Assembly: GCA_045643185.1 (NCBI GenBank)
Contig: JAZUKH010000045.1
Span: 1 to 19,007, forward strand
Reading direction: 5' to 3'
Length of the DNA: 19,007 nt
From: RGIG464 sp045643185
GTDB lineage: Bacteria; Myxococcota_A; Bradymonadia; UBA4248
Shown here: one piece after another, positions 8,301-14,655 of the stretch
Numbering within the stretch: the stretch's first letter is position 1
How the letters are laid out: each line of letters opens with the position of its first letter
Translations under genes and position numbers: made by a program
Notes under the pieces: model-generated
Databases searched by the model: none
What the model was told of the DNA's origin: nothing
The model's input: only the letters and a program-made list of their open reading frames with translations

Positions 8301-9733
8301 TCAGCTTCACACGAGGACGCCGCAGCATCGCATCGTGCCGCTTGCTGCTCGATCTCACGGCTTTCAGCATCGCGCGCCTCAGCAGCGTCACGTTTCTCAG
8401 TCTGGTTGGCACGCAAACGACTCGCCTGATGTTTCAGCGCGGCCACGAGATCACTCGCCACGCCTTCCAATTTTTCCATCACGGGCGCTTTTTTACTTTG
8501 CGAACCGGACAACTGAAGTTTGAGCGCTTCGACGTCTTTTTGAGCGATATCCCAATCACGGTAAGGATGCGCTGCATTCCACAATGCGACTTCATGCGTC
8601 GCCTCAGCGAGGTGACGTTCTTGCTCTTCTACGAGTAGCTTGTTCTTTTTGACATCGTGTTCGCTGAGCTTATACGCCATAGCAGCTGCATAAGCATGCT
8701 GAAGACGCACATGTTCGTCCGCATCATCGCGACTTTTTACCGTCGACTCGCGTTCAAGACCGAGTTTTTCCATTTCGGCGTCAAAGATGTGGTCATTCAC
8801 AGCCACAGACCGTTCGATCTGCGACGACAAATTACTCAGTTGTTGCGCCTCAGCCTGAGTCTTCAATCGTTTTTCGTGTAATTCAACGAGTGGCGTCAGG
8901 CGTTCAATCAAACCGGTCGAAAGATCGAGGTCAGGCATGTACTCGTGTTTACGGCGACGAAGTTGTTCGCGAAAAGCCTCGAGGTTGGAAGAAATATCAT
9001 CAGCTTTGTTCGGTTCCACCGACAACTGAAGCAGAAAATCGACGAAATCTTCAGGCGTTTTGAAGCGGAAAAGCTCGTCAGCACCGCCTTCGCGCATATT
9101 CATCGTCAACTGGTAGCCGAAAAGTCCAGGATCTAATCCTTCGCGCTGAAGCAATTCACTCCATGTCGACTGATTGTCAGTCGCTTCAAGACGCAACGAC
9201 GGATTGGCTTCGGCCACTTCGTGCCATTTCTGTTTAAACGAAGAAAGAGTACGACGTACCTTGTTCCCCGTCGCATTCAACGTGTCGATAGGGATCGATG
9301 CCAAATTCGTTTCTTCGACATTCGGATCCACGCGACCGCAGAAAAACAGTCGATTCAGCGTGTCAGCTTTCGTCACAGAGTATTCATAAAATACACCGGT
9401 CAAAAAACGCATTGGATCTGCTTCATCAAGTCCAAGCGAAGACGGGTTGTCGAGCACCCATTCAGCTACGACCACGCTTCGGTCAGTCTTCAAAATGTAT
9501 TGCTCGAGACGACGTTCACCGCCATCGGCACGCGTCCCCAAAAAGTCACGTCGATTCGGACGCAACATGGCAAAAAACAGGCTCAGGATCGATGATTTAC
9601 CACCACCGTTTCGAAGCCAGATCGTGGAGTCTGACGGAAGTCCGGACTGATCGCAAAAATTCAGCGTCAGATCCTGCATACGAGCATTCGTATGACCAAT
9701 CGATACAAATCTTAATCGTGCAAGTTTCGGCAT
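5303..9733 (-). CDS. SMC-like condensin ATPase (MukB/MksB/JetC-type)
   Basis: This 1476-residue protein has the layout of an SMC ATPase. The N-terminal head holds the P-loop WLRNGGGKSS (39-48). Long charged, heptad-like coiled coils run roughly 270-620 and 790-1190 and flank a globular middle (about 640-780) that would be the hinge. The C-terminal head has the signature FSGGEQ (1344-1349) and Walker B SVLLLDNP (1376-1383). Two departures stand out: the first Gly of the P-loop is Leu40, and the usual catalytic Glu after Walker B Asp1381 is Asn1382. The short tail is acidic. Such proteins form DNA-loop-extruding complexes with kleisin and small subunits encoded next to them, for chromosome organisation (MksBEF) or anti-plasmid defence (Wadjet). 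The start lies 15 bases after the MksE-like stop, with AGGA upstream. Confidence 0.88.
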   Translation of the reverse strand: MPKLARLRFVSIGHTNARMQDLTLNFCDQSGLPSDSTIWLRNGGGKSSILSLFFAMLRPNRRDFLGTRADGGERRLEQYILKTDRSVVVAEWVLDNPSSLGLDEADPMRFLTGVFYEYSVTKADTLNRLFFCGRVDPNVEETNLASIPIDTLNATGNKVRRTLSSFKQKWHEVAEANPSLRLEATDNQSTWSELLQREGLDPGLFGYQLTMNMREGGADELFRFKTPEDFVDFLLQLSVEPNKADDISSNLEAFREQLRRRKHEYMPDLDLSTGLIERLTPLVELHEKRLKTQAEAQQLSNLSSQIERSVAVNDHIFDAEMEKLGLERESTVKSRDDADEHVRLQHAYAAAMAYKLSEHDVKKNKLLVEEQERHLAEATHEVALWNAAHPYRDWDIAQKDVEALKLQLSGSQSKKAPVMEKLEGVASDLVAALKHQASRLRANQTEKRDAAEARDAESREIEQQAARCDAAASSCEAEAKSYRLNIEKRDTAYAKLINIGVLQPHETPEEARDRISAAKTGLMQKMRSNQNRRSGDDEMIDELGRNKDKLQASVATHKAELDAAKRDFDKAIAARDAIESDKTLLECLEADSISVEDLPDDTATLLARRASEIGEQCARLRTESASLERARVHLQDRGLMPPTVEVEALLAFLSTKVNAMSGWTYINEHIAGDSATKRRLIREFPAIAQGIIVPENELDRVRQALAAAPDKMPPLPISIATPSVFDTNEPANNRVYVAGPRNDAWFDKTAAANELTNLEQKLNQIDIDVKKLQAMQTNFTNSSLRFTQFRSLYPRGCFQNMRTKMTQLSTMYEDEQARLQDIVDDLRRFTEKRRNDTSVEDQLSNEIRALETSLERLQMFLDDNESGVETWTAECDRCLAEAAKHRECADELRAQADEIREDARRISKQADPYAEEARLLESEISQIRYVKKQPAPKAGAIDELRSRYKSLCEQVERELGNDELRRKLDDVETYAKKAKSNLDRCLRDGLTLDEVKFAVESLENPNDIDNHLERAEELVEVLRSRLAEANRAQGEKEADLKQKRDRWIGCGKPSLPKELETEISQASINKLMAEAQAAIERIKQFERQINEIDEKVADAKHSKDTLKKDAERLKSVLRSNADFFSRNKPSETMLFSPIEANEIGANISQLEERLANYQQVHSTLDSTRRTLVATVRKWVENDAFAALQSRIITQFKTLDPENIESSSSEYRDQLTLRVTQLQETLADIDAHRTILAKLLLTAANEGLRLLKLADSSSTVPTEIPGVGGERFLRITTKEPPSQKDKLDLIQELVDAIVDEPNLPAGIKLVQRAVRALASPFTIRVLNPATSSLQRYIEITQTARFSGGEQMTCAILLYCTLANVRARTRGMNRQPTSVLLLDNPVGRASRVSFINMQRQFASAMGIQLVYTTGLHDLDALGVIPNVIRLRNELVDRTRNHHLLENEADVNSRIDALRVARVEEHTVQDDEDQSSDQD

Positions 9734-9748
9734 ATTTTCTCTGATCCT

Positions 9749-10927
9749 TTATTCTTCGTCATCCGGCGCATCATCTTCGTCGTCATCGTCGAAATCGTCT
9801 TCATCTTCGTCATCGTCGAAGTCGTCTTCATCTTCGTCATCGTCGAAGTCGTCTTCATCTTCGTCATCGTCGAAGTCATCTTCATCTTCGTCATCGTCGA
9901 AGTCGTCATCCGAATCTTCATCCTCGTCATCCGAGTTGTCGTCCGAGTCTTCATCCTCGTCGTCCGTCTTTTCTTCGTCGTCGACCTCAGGACGTTCTTC
10001 ATCCTCATCGAAATCAAAATCAGACGCAGCAGAGACGCGATCCTCATCAAACCCGTCCTCACCATCGCTAAAAGCGTCATCCGACACAGCGGTTTCTTCC
10101 TGATCAGCCCAGGTCTCGCCATTAAACGCGGCTTCATCAAAGTTTTCGGGAAGATCCGCAGCCTGTTTATCTGCATCGTCTTCGCTAACAGGCGCCTTAT
10201 CACGATTTAATATGTCGGTGACTTCGCTGAACAAACGGAACGCAGCCAGTTCCTGCACGAGAACGTTGTAACGACGTGTTGGCTGCCAAGCCGTTTTGCC
10301 GTTGTAACGCGTCTCGGTGAAGCAACCGAAATCTTTGAGACGTTCCAGGTTATATTCAATAATACGACGCGTCGTACGTGATGCCTGACGATTATCTTTC
10401 GTTTCACGACTTGCCGTCGTATTCGCGTACACACGCCACGCATCATAAAGCCCCGTCTCGAGATCATCCGCAGCCGGGTCGATTTCTTTGAACTGCTCAC
10501 TGAGTTTATCGCAAAGAGAGCGCAATTGTTCTTCGACCTCGTCGACGGTCACAGGCGGGCGCGGACGGTTGATATCGTCATCCAAGTCGCGTTCACGGGG
10601 AAACACCGTCGCTGCGATCGTGACTTCCACGAGACCATCCAAAAGACGCGTATCCGTCGAGGAGTTTGTCGGACGAAACTCCGTCGTTTTCATGCGGAAA
10701 ATACTTTCTTCGCGCGGACTCAGCACGATGCCGTGTTCCGTGACGTTCAACACGTAAAGTCCTAACCCATCGGCCATTTCCTGCACGATCATCTGAAATT
10801 CGCTGCGATTCAGGTACTCGCGCACCAAATCGCGGTATTCCTGCTGCTGAACCGGCCTGACCTTCGGCTGAAGGCCCCACTGGATCAGACGAGCTGCCAT
10901 GAATATGTCTGTAGATTCAATTGCCAT
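9749..10927 (-). CDS. MksE/JetB-like small condensin subunit with acidic repeat tail
   Basis: The 392-residue product lies between the kleisin and the SMC genes, the position of MksE/JetB. Residues 1 to about 250 look like the tandem winged-helix core: a DIFMAARLIQWGL start, a RRIIEYNLERLKDFGCF helix-turn-helix-like segment, and a beta-strand pair ending in TRRYNVLVQELAAF. From about 250 the sequence becomes strongly acidic, and the last roughly 65 residues are almost only Asp, Glu and Phe, built from a nine-residue unit DDFDDDEDE. Classic MksE/JetB proteins are about 200-250 residues, so the tail is an addition. No clear strong ribosome site is seen; GGA lies about 10-12 bases before ATG. 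The family call rests mainly on synteny and size of the core. Confidence 0.75.
   Translation of the reverse strand: MAIESTDIFMAARLIQWGLQPKVRPVQQQEYRDLVREYLNRSEFQMIVQEMADGLGLYVLNVTEHGIVLSPREESIFRMKTTEFRPTNSSTDTRLLDGLVEVTIAATVFPRERDLDDDINRPRPPVTVDEVEEQLRSLCDKLSEQFKEIDPAADDLETGLYDAWRVYANTTASRETKDNRQASRTTRRIIEYNLERLKDFGCFTETRYNGKTAWQPTRRYNVLVQELAAFRLFSEVTDILNRDKAPVSEDDADKQAADLPENFDEAAFNGETWADQEETAVSDDAFSDGEDGFDEDRVSAASDFDFDEDEERPEVDDEEKTDDEDEDSDDNSDDEDEDSDDDFDDDEDEDDFDDDEDEDDFDDDEDEDDFDDDEDEDDFDDDDEDDAPDDEE
9784..9905. repeat. 27-bp tandem repeat encoding the acidic tail
   Basis: Four complete 27-base units (9784-9810, 9811-9837, 9838-9864, 9865-9891) and a partial fifth follow one another. Units two and three are identical and the others differ by one base. 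The period is nine codons, so copy-number changes keep the frame. Each unit adds DDFDDDEDE to the MksE-like protein. Confidence 0.92.
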
Positions 10928-11088
10928 AATGATTTATCCAACGATGAATGAGTTCGTTTGACTGACTAATCAATTTTTGTATTTAGGTTGCTGACATTGC
11001 GTCATGAGCCTCAAGCCGTGCGTTTCGATATCGTGACCGAGAAACCCAAACACACGTTCCTGCCACGCGAGCCAGAGACGAGCCTGTT
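10928..11088. other. 161-base spacer inside the condensin operon with unexplained open frames
   Basis: The gap between the kleisin stop and the MksE-like start is much longer than the 15-base gap to the SMC gene. On the minus strand, the -1 frame relative to the kleisin is open from about 11155 to a TGA near 10970 and reads ARLWLAWQERVFGFLGHD after the kleisin stop, but it has no start codon before that point. On the plus strand an overlapping frame reads AVRFDIVTEKPKHTFLPREP and ends in TAA at 11089-11091 region. Both could be chance. I see no promoter with confidence here. Confidence 0.35.
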
Positions 11089-11098
11089 TTAAAACAGG
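11083..11098. repeat. Perfect 16-base palindrome over the kleisin stop codon
   Basis: CCTGTTTTAAAACAGG is a perfect palindrome that includes the TAA of the kleisin gene. On the plus strand it is followed by TTTTT. The stem is short and AT-rich, so it would be a weak terminator at best; it could also be a protein site or chance. Confidence 0.45.
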
Positions 11099-12591
11099 TT
11101 TTTCTGGGTCGAAGGCGCAATGAAGGGCGAGATCATGACTTCGTCGCCATAGAAAACGGGGTCATTGAGGATGCCCCCCGTCTTTTCGACGCGCACGATC
11201 GGCGTTTCAGTGCTGTTGATGTCGAAATGCTGCATCACGAGCAACACGATGACCTCACACTGTTCGCTCGAAAACCGCTGTTTTCGAGCATAAGCGAGCA
11301 AGTCAGTGAGTGTGATCGGCTGCTGAATAGCCTGTAAAAAGGCTTCGACGATCTCACGATCGAGCTGGGTGTAACGTTCGATATCCTGATCGAACTGATC
11401 CGCTTCAAACGACTCGATGTCGATCCAGTCTTTTCGCTGAGCACGACGCGGTCGGAGCAAACCATAGAACAGGTTGTTGAGCGACAACATCGACGGCGGT
11501 TGCGGCGTCACTAGGTACGGAATGGTCTTGTCGATGACGCTAAGCGCATCATTCACGTTCATACGCAGCAACGGTTCGACGACTTCGCGCATGAGGTTCG
11601 GACGCGATGACAGTTCTTCGGGCACAAACGCCTGCTGAGCCTGACTGTCAAGGAACGTCGAACGTGAAACGAGCAGGTCGCGCTGAAGACGCGTATGCGT
11701 CTCGACGCACTGTTGAATGTAAGCGGCAACGCGGGCAACAGCCGCGCTCTCGCTCGTACCTGGTGGAAGCGCATCAAGGCGTTCCTGCGTCACCTGAATG
11801 ATGCCACTCTCAACGTCAAGGCGATTCTCAAGGTGATGCATGGCATCCGCGATGAGTTTTGGTGCAGCCTCAGCCCAGTCAACGCGCGAAATATCGCGCT
11901 GCGTATCGCGCAACAGACGAGCCAGTTTATCGCGATAAAGTCGTGACTGGCGCAGAGCGTAGTGTGCATTATCGCGCGCTTCGTCGAACTTGCCGCGCAT
12001 AAGCTGGGAATGCACGATCGCTTCCATAGCCGCCTGGCTGTCTTCGAGGTCGAGACCGAGCGCATTAAAATACAGGTTGACCGCTTCATCCGTCAGCTTC
12101 ATGACGGTTTCGCCGCCCTGAGCCCCAAGGTTGAACTCGTCGCGGATCAAGCGGAACTCGAGCTGGCGTTCTACGATGGAACCATCTTCCTGAACATCGT
12201 GATAGCTCTGACGGAACGGACGACGCGCATCTCCGTCATTGCGCAAAAACGAGAGAATGCGATCAACGATCTGTTGGTGACGTTCACGACTCGGCAATAT
12301 GCCTGCCGCCTGATCCATGCCATCCAACATCGGTTCGAGCGTATAATCAATATATTCTCGATCCGCTTCGATCTCCATGCCCATACGCTCGGCAATAACG
12401 TCCAAAATTTTGAGCGCAATGACAAGCGTGTCATAATGTCTTAAGGACTCGTCACGTCGGTTATCCGACTGACTGAGTTGAAATAACGGAAAAGCATGCA
12501 ATAAGGCGCGAAGACGCTTCACAAGCGTGTTATTTCGCGCTTCTTCGACATTTATAGGCTCGCTTTCCGGAAGTTGACTAAACAGATCCAT
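11089..12591 (-). CDS. Kleisin-like condensin subunit (MksF/JetA-type)
   Basis: The start is set at 12591 (MDLFSQLPES) because AAAGGA lies ten bases upstream; a start nine codons earlier would place that ribosome site inside the gene. The 500-residue protein is helix-rich and soluble. An N-terminal segment (about 1-120) resembles a winged-helix domain of MukF/MksF kleisins. A long helical middle follows, with KLTDEAVNLYFNALGLD and RGKFDEARDNAHYALRQSR, the helical-arm type that binds the SMC neck. A C-terminal winged helix of about 90 residues ends the protein and would bind the SMC cap. It is first in the operon, as in the JetA-JetB-JetC order. Family assignment is by domain pattern and synteny. 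Confidence 0.78.
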   Translation of the reverse strand: MDLFSQLPESEPINVEEARNNTLVKRLRALLHAFPLFQLSQSDNRRDESLRHYDTLVIALKILDVIAERMGMEIEADREYIDYTLEPMLDGMDQAAGILPSRERHQQIVDRILSFLRNDGDARRPFRQSYHDVQEDGSIVERQLEFRLIRDEFNLGAQGGETVMKLTDEAVNLYFNALGLDLEDSQAAMEAIVHSQLMRGKFDEARDNAHYALRQSRLYRDKLARLLRDTQRDISRVDWAEAAPKLIADAMHHLENRLDVESGIIQVTQERLDALPPGTSESAAVARVAAYIQQCVETHTRLQRDLLVSRSTFLDSQAQQAFVPEELSSRPNLMREVVEPLLRMNVNDALSVIDKTIPYLVTPQPPSMLSLNNLFYGLLRPRRAQRKDWIDIESFEADQFDQDIERYTQLDREIVEAFLQAIQQPITLTDLLAYARKQRFSSEQCEVIVLLVMQHFDINSTETPIVRVEKTGGILNDPVFYGDEVMISPFIAPSTQKNLF

Positions 12592-12631
12592 AGTGTGACA
12601 TTCCTTTGTACAACACAAAAAAAGCCGCGAC

Positions 12632-12660
12632 AGTTTAGTCGAAACGCCGTTTTAGCGCAA
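12632..12660 (-). promoter_or_regulatory. Candidate promoter of the condensin operon
   Basis: On the minus strand TTGCGC (12655-12660) and TAAACT (12632-12637) are 17 bases apart. Transcription from about 12625 would leave a leader of about 34 bases that holds the AAAGGA ribosome site. The promoter lies between the tRNA terminator and the kleisin gene, so the operon need not depend on tRNA read-through. Confidence 0.5.
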
Positions 12661-12799
12661 GCAATCCCCGCGTCCGCAAACGAATTTTGCCGTTTTCCAT
12701 CGCAAAGATCCGCAACGCTGAAGCGCTTGGTTGAACAGAAGCTTTTGAATGTTGACCGACTGATTTTTGACCCAGGACAAAAACGCGTAAAATTTGGGC

Positions 12800-12829
12800 A
12801 AAAAAAAAGCTGCGACGAATCGCAGCTTT
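12800..12829 (-). terminator. Intrinsic terminator after tRNA-Asp
   Basis: On the minus strand AAAGCTGCGA-TTCG-TCGCAGCTTT forms a ten-pair stem with a stable TTCG loop and runs straight into nine T residues. It is four bases downstream of tRNA-Asp and closes the tRNA transcript. Confidence 0.92.
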
Positions 12830-12832
12830 AAG

Positions 12833-12906
12833 CGAGGTGTATGAGACTCGAACTCATGACCTACGGCGTGACAGGCCGTTGTTGTAACCGACTCAACTAA
12901 CACCCC
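12833..12906 (-). tRNA. tRNA-Asp (GTC)
   Basis: The 74-base gene folds as a full cloverleaf: acceptor GGGGTGT/ACACCTC with one G-T pair, D-arm GTTG/CAAC, anticodon stem ACGGC/GCCGT with loop CTGTCAC (anticodon GTC), and T-arm ATGAG/CTCAT with loop TTCGAGT. The discriminator base is G, as expected for Asp. CCA is not encoded. Confidence 0.95.
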
Positions 12907-12953
12907 ATTTAAATAATGGATTCTTTCGCTTCTATTCACTTGTAAAAGATCCA

Positions 12954-13025
12954 TGGGCACAGTAGGGTTTGAACCTACGACCCCCGCCTTGTAAGGGCGA
13001 TGCTCTCCCGCTGAGCTATATGCCC
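12954..13025 (-). tRNA. tRNA-Val (TAC)
   Basis: The 72-base gene has acceptor GGGCATA/TGTGCCC, D-arm GCTC/GAGC, anticodon stem TCGCC/GGCGG with loop CTTACAA (anticodon TAC), and T-arm GTAGG/CCTAC with loop TTCAAAC. The discriminator is A. CCA is not encoded. It precedes tRNA-Asp by 47 bases and shares its transcript. Confidence 0.95.
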
Positions 13026-13072
13026 GAGCCTATCGCTTCGGACTGTTGTCTTCAGCCGTTCGGCGAGCGCGG

Positions 13073-13101
13073 CTTTTACGCGCTTCTGTTCATCCCGTCA
13101 A
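13073..13101 (-). promoter_or_regulatory. Promoter of the tRNA-Val/tRNA-Asp unit
   Basis: On the minus strand TTGACG (13096-13101) and TAAAAG (13073-13078) are 17 bases apart. The following CCGCGCTCGCC is GC-rich, typical of the discriminator of stable-RNA promoters under stringent control. A-tracts lie directly upstream of the -35 element. Confidence 0.65.
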
Positions 13102-13104
13102 CTA

Positions 13105-13139
13105 TTTTTTTTCACTTTTCTACATTTTTCTCATTTTTT
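13105..13139 (-). promoter_or_regulatory. Phased A-tracts upstream of the tRNA promoter (UP-element-like)
   Basis: Four A-tracts on the minus strand (plus-strand T-runs at 13105-13112, 13116-13119, 13125-13129, 13134-13139) have centres 9-10 bases apart. Such phasing bends DNA and resembles UP elements of strong rRNA/tRNA promoters. Confidence 0.55.
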
Positions 13140-13186
13140 GCCCCAAATTACCTCGCTATATCGCCAATCTATACATTATAATAAGG

Positions 13187-13285
13187 AGGGGGAAGTCTCC
13201 CCCTACGCGGCTATTGACGAATGATGCCGTAGAGACTTCCGGACCGGGCGGCTCTACGGCATCATCGCCAATACGCCGCTACCCC
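13187..13285. repeat. Palindromic REP-like element, copy B, with an inner inverted repeat
   Basis: AGGGGGA-AGTC-TCCCCCT (13187-13204) is followed by CGCGGCTATT (13206-13215), whose partner AATA-C-GCCGC lies at 13270-13279 with one bulged base. Between them sits a second perfect 14-base inverted repeat, ATGATGCCGTAGAG (13221-13234) with CTCTACGGCATCAT (13252-13265). The outer order matches the minus strand of copy A at 3129-3213, so B looks like the same element with an insertion in its loop. It lies in the 426-base region between the tRNA-Val and the NamZ-type genes (13026-13451). The rest of that region holds the tRNA promoter and no gene that I can support. Confidence 0.75.
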
Positions 13286-13451
13286 TTCGCCTGGCAGGGC
13301 CCAAAACCGTCCGTATCCTCGCGATCCACCATGTTATTTTTTCACTTTTAGCACCCAAAGGCTCATAATACGAGCCCACACGCCCATTTCCTTGCGAACG
13401 GCGTTTTATTTGCCTTTCAACCATACTTTCATTACAGGTGAGTGATAGCCC

Positions 13452-14630
13452 ATGATTCCTGCCCTCGACACGCTATTTTCAGATTCCGCCCTTCTCGACA
13501 CGCTTCGCCACAAAAAACTCGGCGTTCTCTGTCACGCAGCCAGCGTGAACAACGCGGGTGAACACATTTTGGACCTGCTTAAACGCGAAAACGTGCCGGT
13601 TGCCCGCATTTTTTCGCCCGAACACGGTCTGTGGGGCGCAGCCCAAGACATGGAAGGCGTGAGTGACACGTTCGACGAGATCATGCAGGCCAACGTGACG
13701 AGCCTGTACGGACACGCGCTCGAAACCCTGACGCCATCTGATCACGCCATTGCCGATCTCGACGCTTTTATCATCGACATTCAGGATGTCGGAGCCCGTT
13801 ACTACACGTTCGTGTACACAGCCTGGATGCTGGCACGAGCTGCGGTCGAACATGGCGCCACAGTCTGGTTCATCGATCGTCCAAATCCGATCAATGCCGT
13901 CGACGTCGAAGGCAATCTCATCGAACCAGGCTACCATTCCTTTGTCGGCGTGCGCTCCGGCATGACGCGCCACGGCATGACGGCTGCAGAACTCATCACC
14001 ATGTGGCTCGCGGAAGACAACACACCAAACCGCGACCGGTTCATCCCAATTCTGATGCGCGACTACGACCGACACGCCTACTACAATGAAACTGGCGCAC
14101 TGTGGTGCATGCCCTCACCCAACATGCCGACCGTCGAAACCGCAGTGATCTACCCGGGCATGTGTCTCATCGAAGGCACCAATCTGTCTGAAGGCCGAGG
14201 CACGACCAAGCCCTTTGAACTCTTTGGCGCTCCCTGGGTCAATGCGAGAGCCACCCACGAAGCACTCAAAACGCTCGCCCTGCCCGGCGTTGCTTTCAGA
14301 CCCATTGATTTCAAACCCATGTTTCAAAAATGCGCTGGTCAGTGCTGCCACGGTCTGGAAATGCACGTCACCGATCGATCGACCTTTAAACCACTCTTGA
14401 CCGGTGTCGCCATCGTCTCGGTCATGCATGCCCTTCACCCTGAATTTGCCTGGCGAACCCAGACCTATGAATTCGTCAACGACCGACTCGCCATCGACCT
14501 GCTCTTCGGCAACGACCGCGTTCGAAAACAAATTGAAAGCCAGGAATCACCCTGCAAAATTCTTGAAAAAATGCACGAAGAAAGTCGCGATTGGCGCCGT
14601 CATCGCGCAGATTCCCTGCTCTACAAGTAA
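13452..14630 (+). CDS. namZ: NamZ-type exo-beta-N-acetylmuramidase (DUF1343, GH171)
   Basis: The 392-residue protein carries the conserved blocks of the DUF1343/NamZ family: SPEHGLWG (55-62), DIQDVGARYYTF (109-120), RPNP (143-146), SPNMPT (222-227) and EGTNLSEGRGTTKPFE (241-256). NamZ enzymes remove N-acetylmuramic acid from the non-reducing end of peptidoglycan fragments in cell-wall recycling. No signal peptide is seen at the N-terminus (MIPALDTLFSDSALL), so this copy is probably cytoplasmic, unlike the secreted Bacillus enzyme. AGGTGA lies upstream of the ATG. The membrane-protein gene begins 25 bases after the stop and is probably in the same operon. Confidence 0.88.
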   Translation: MIPALDTLFSDSALLDTLRHKKLGVLCHAASVNNAGEHILDLLKRENVPVARIFSPEHGLWGAAQDMEGVSDTFDEIMQANVTSLYGHALETLTPSDHAIADLDAFIIDIQDVGARYYTFVYTAWMLARAAVEHGATVWFIDRPNPINAVDVEGNLIEPGYHSFVGVRSGMTRHGMTAAELITMWLAEDNTPNRDRFIPILMRDYDRHAYYNETGALWCMPSPNMPTVETAVIYPGMCLIEGTNLSEGRGTTKPFELFGAPWVNARATHEALKTLALPGVAFRPIDFKPMFQKCAGQCCHGLEMHVTDRSTFKPLLTGVAIVSVMHALHPEFAWRTQTYEFVNDRLAIDLLFGNDRVRKQIESQESPCKILEKMHEESRDWRRHRADSLLYK

Positions 14631-14655
14631 GGCTCTCGATCCGTCATGAGGTTTT

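Noticed and set aside
9784..9905. CRISPR-like array
   Set aside because: Units are contiguous without spacers and lie in frame within a coding gene.
12592..12618. Start of the kleisin nine codons upstream
   Set aside because: It would put the AAAGGA ribosome site inside the gene and adds a Cys-rich stretch (MCCTKECHT) that looks like translated leader.
12833..13025. tRNA genes as an integration site for the condensin operon
   Set aside because: I found no direct repeat of a tRNA 3' end further along the window and no integrase gene.
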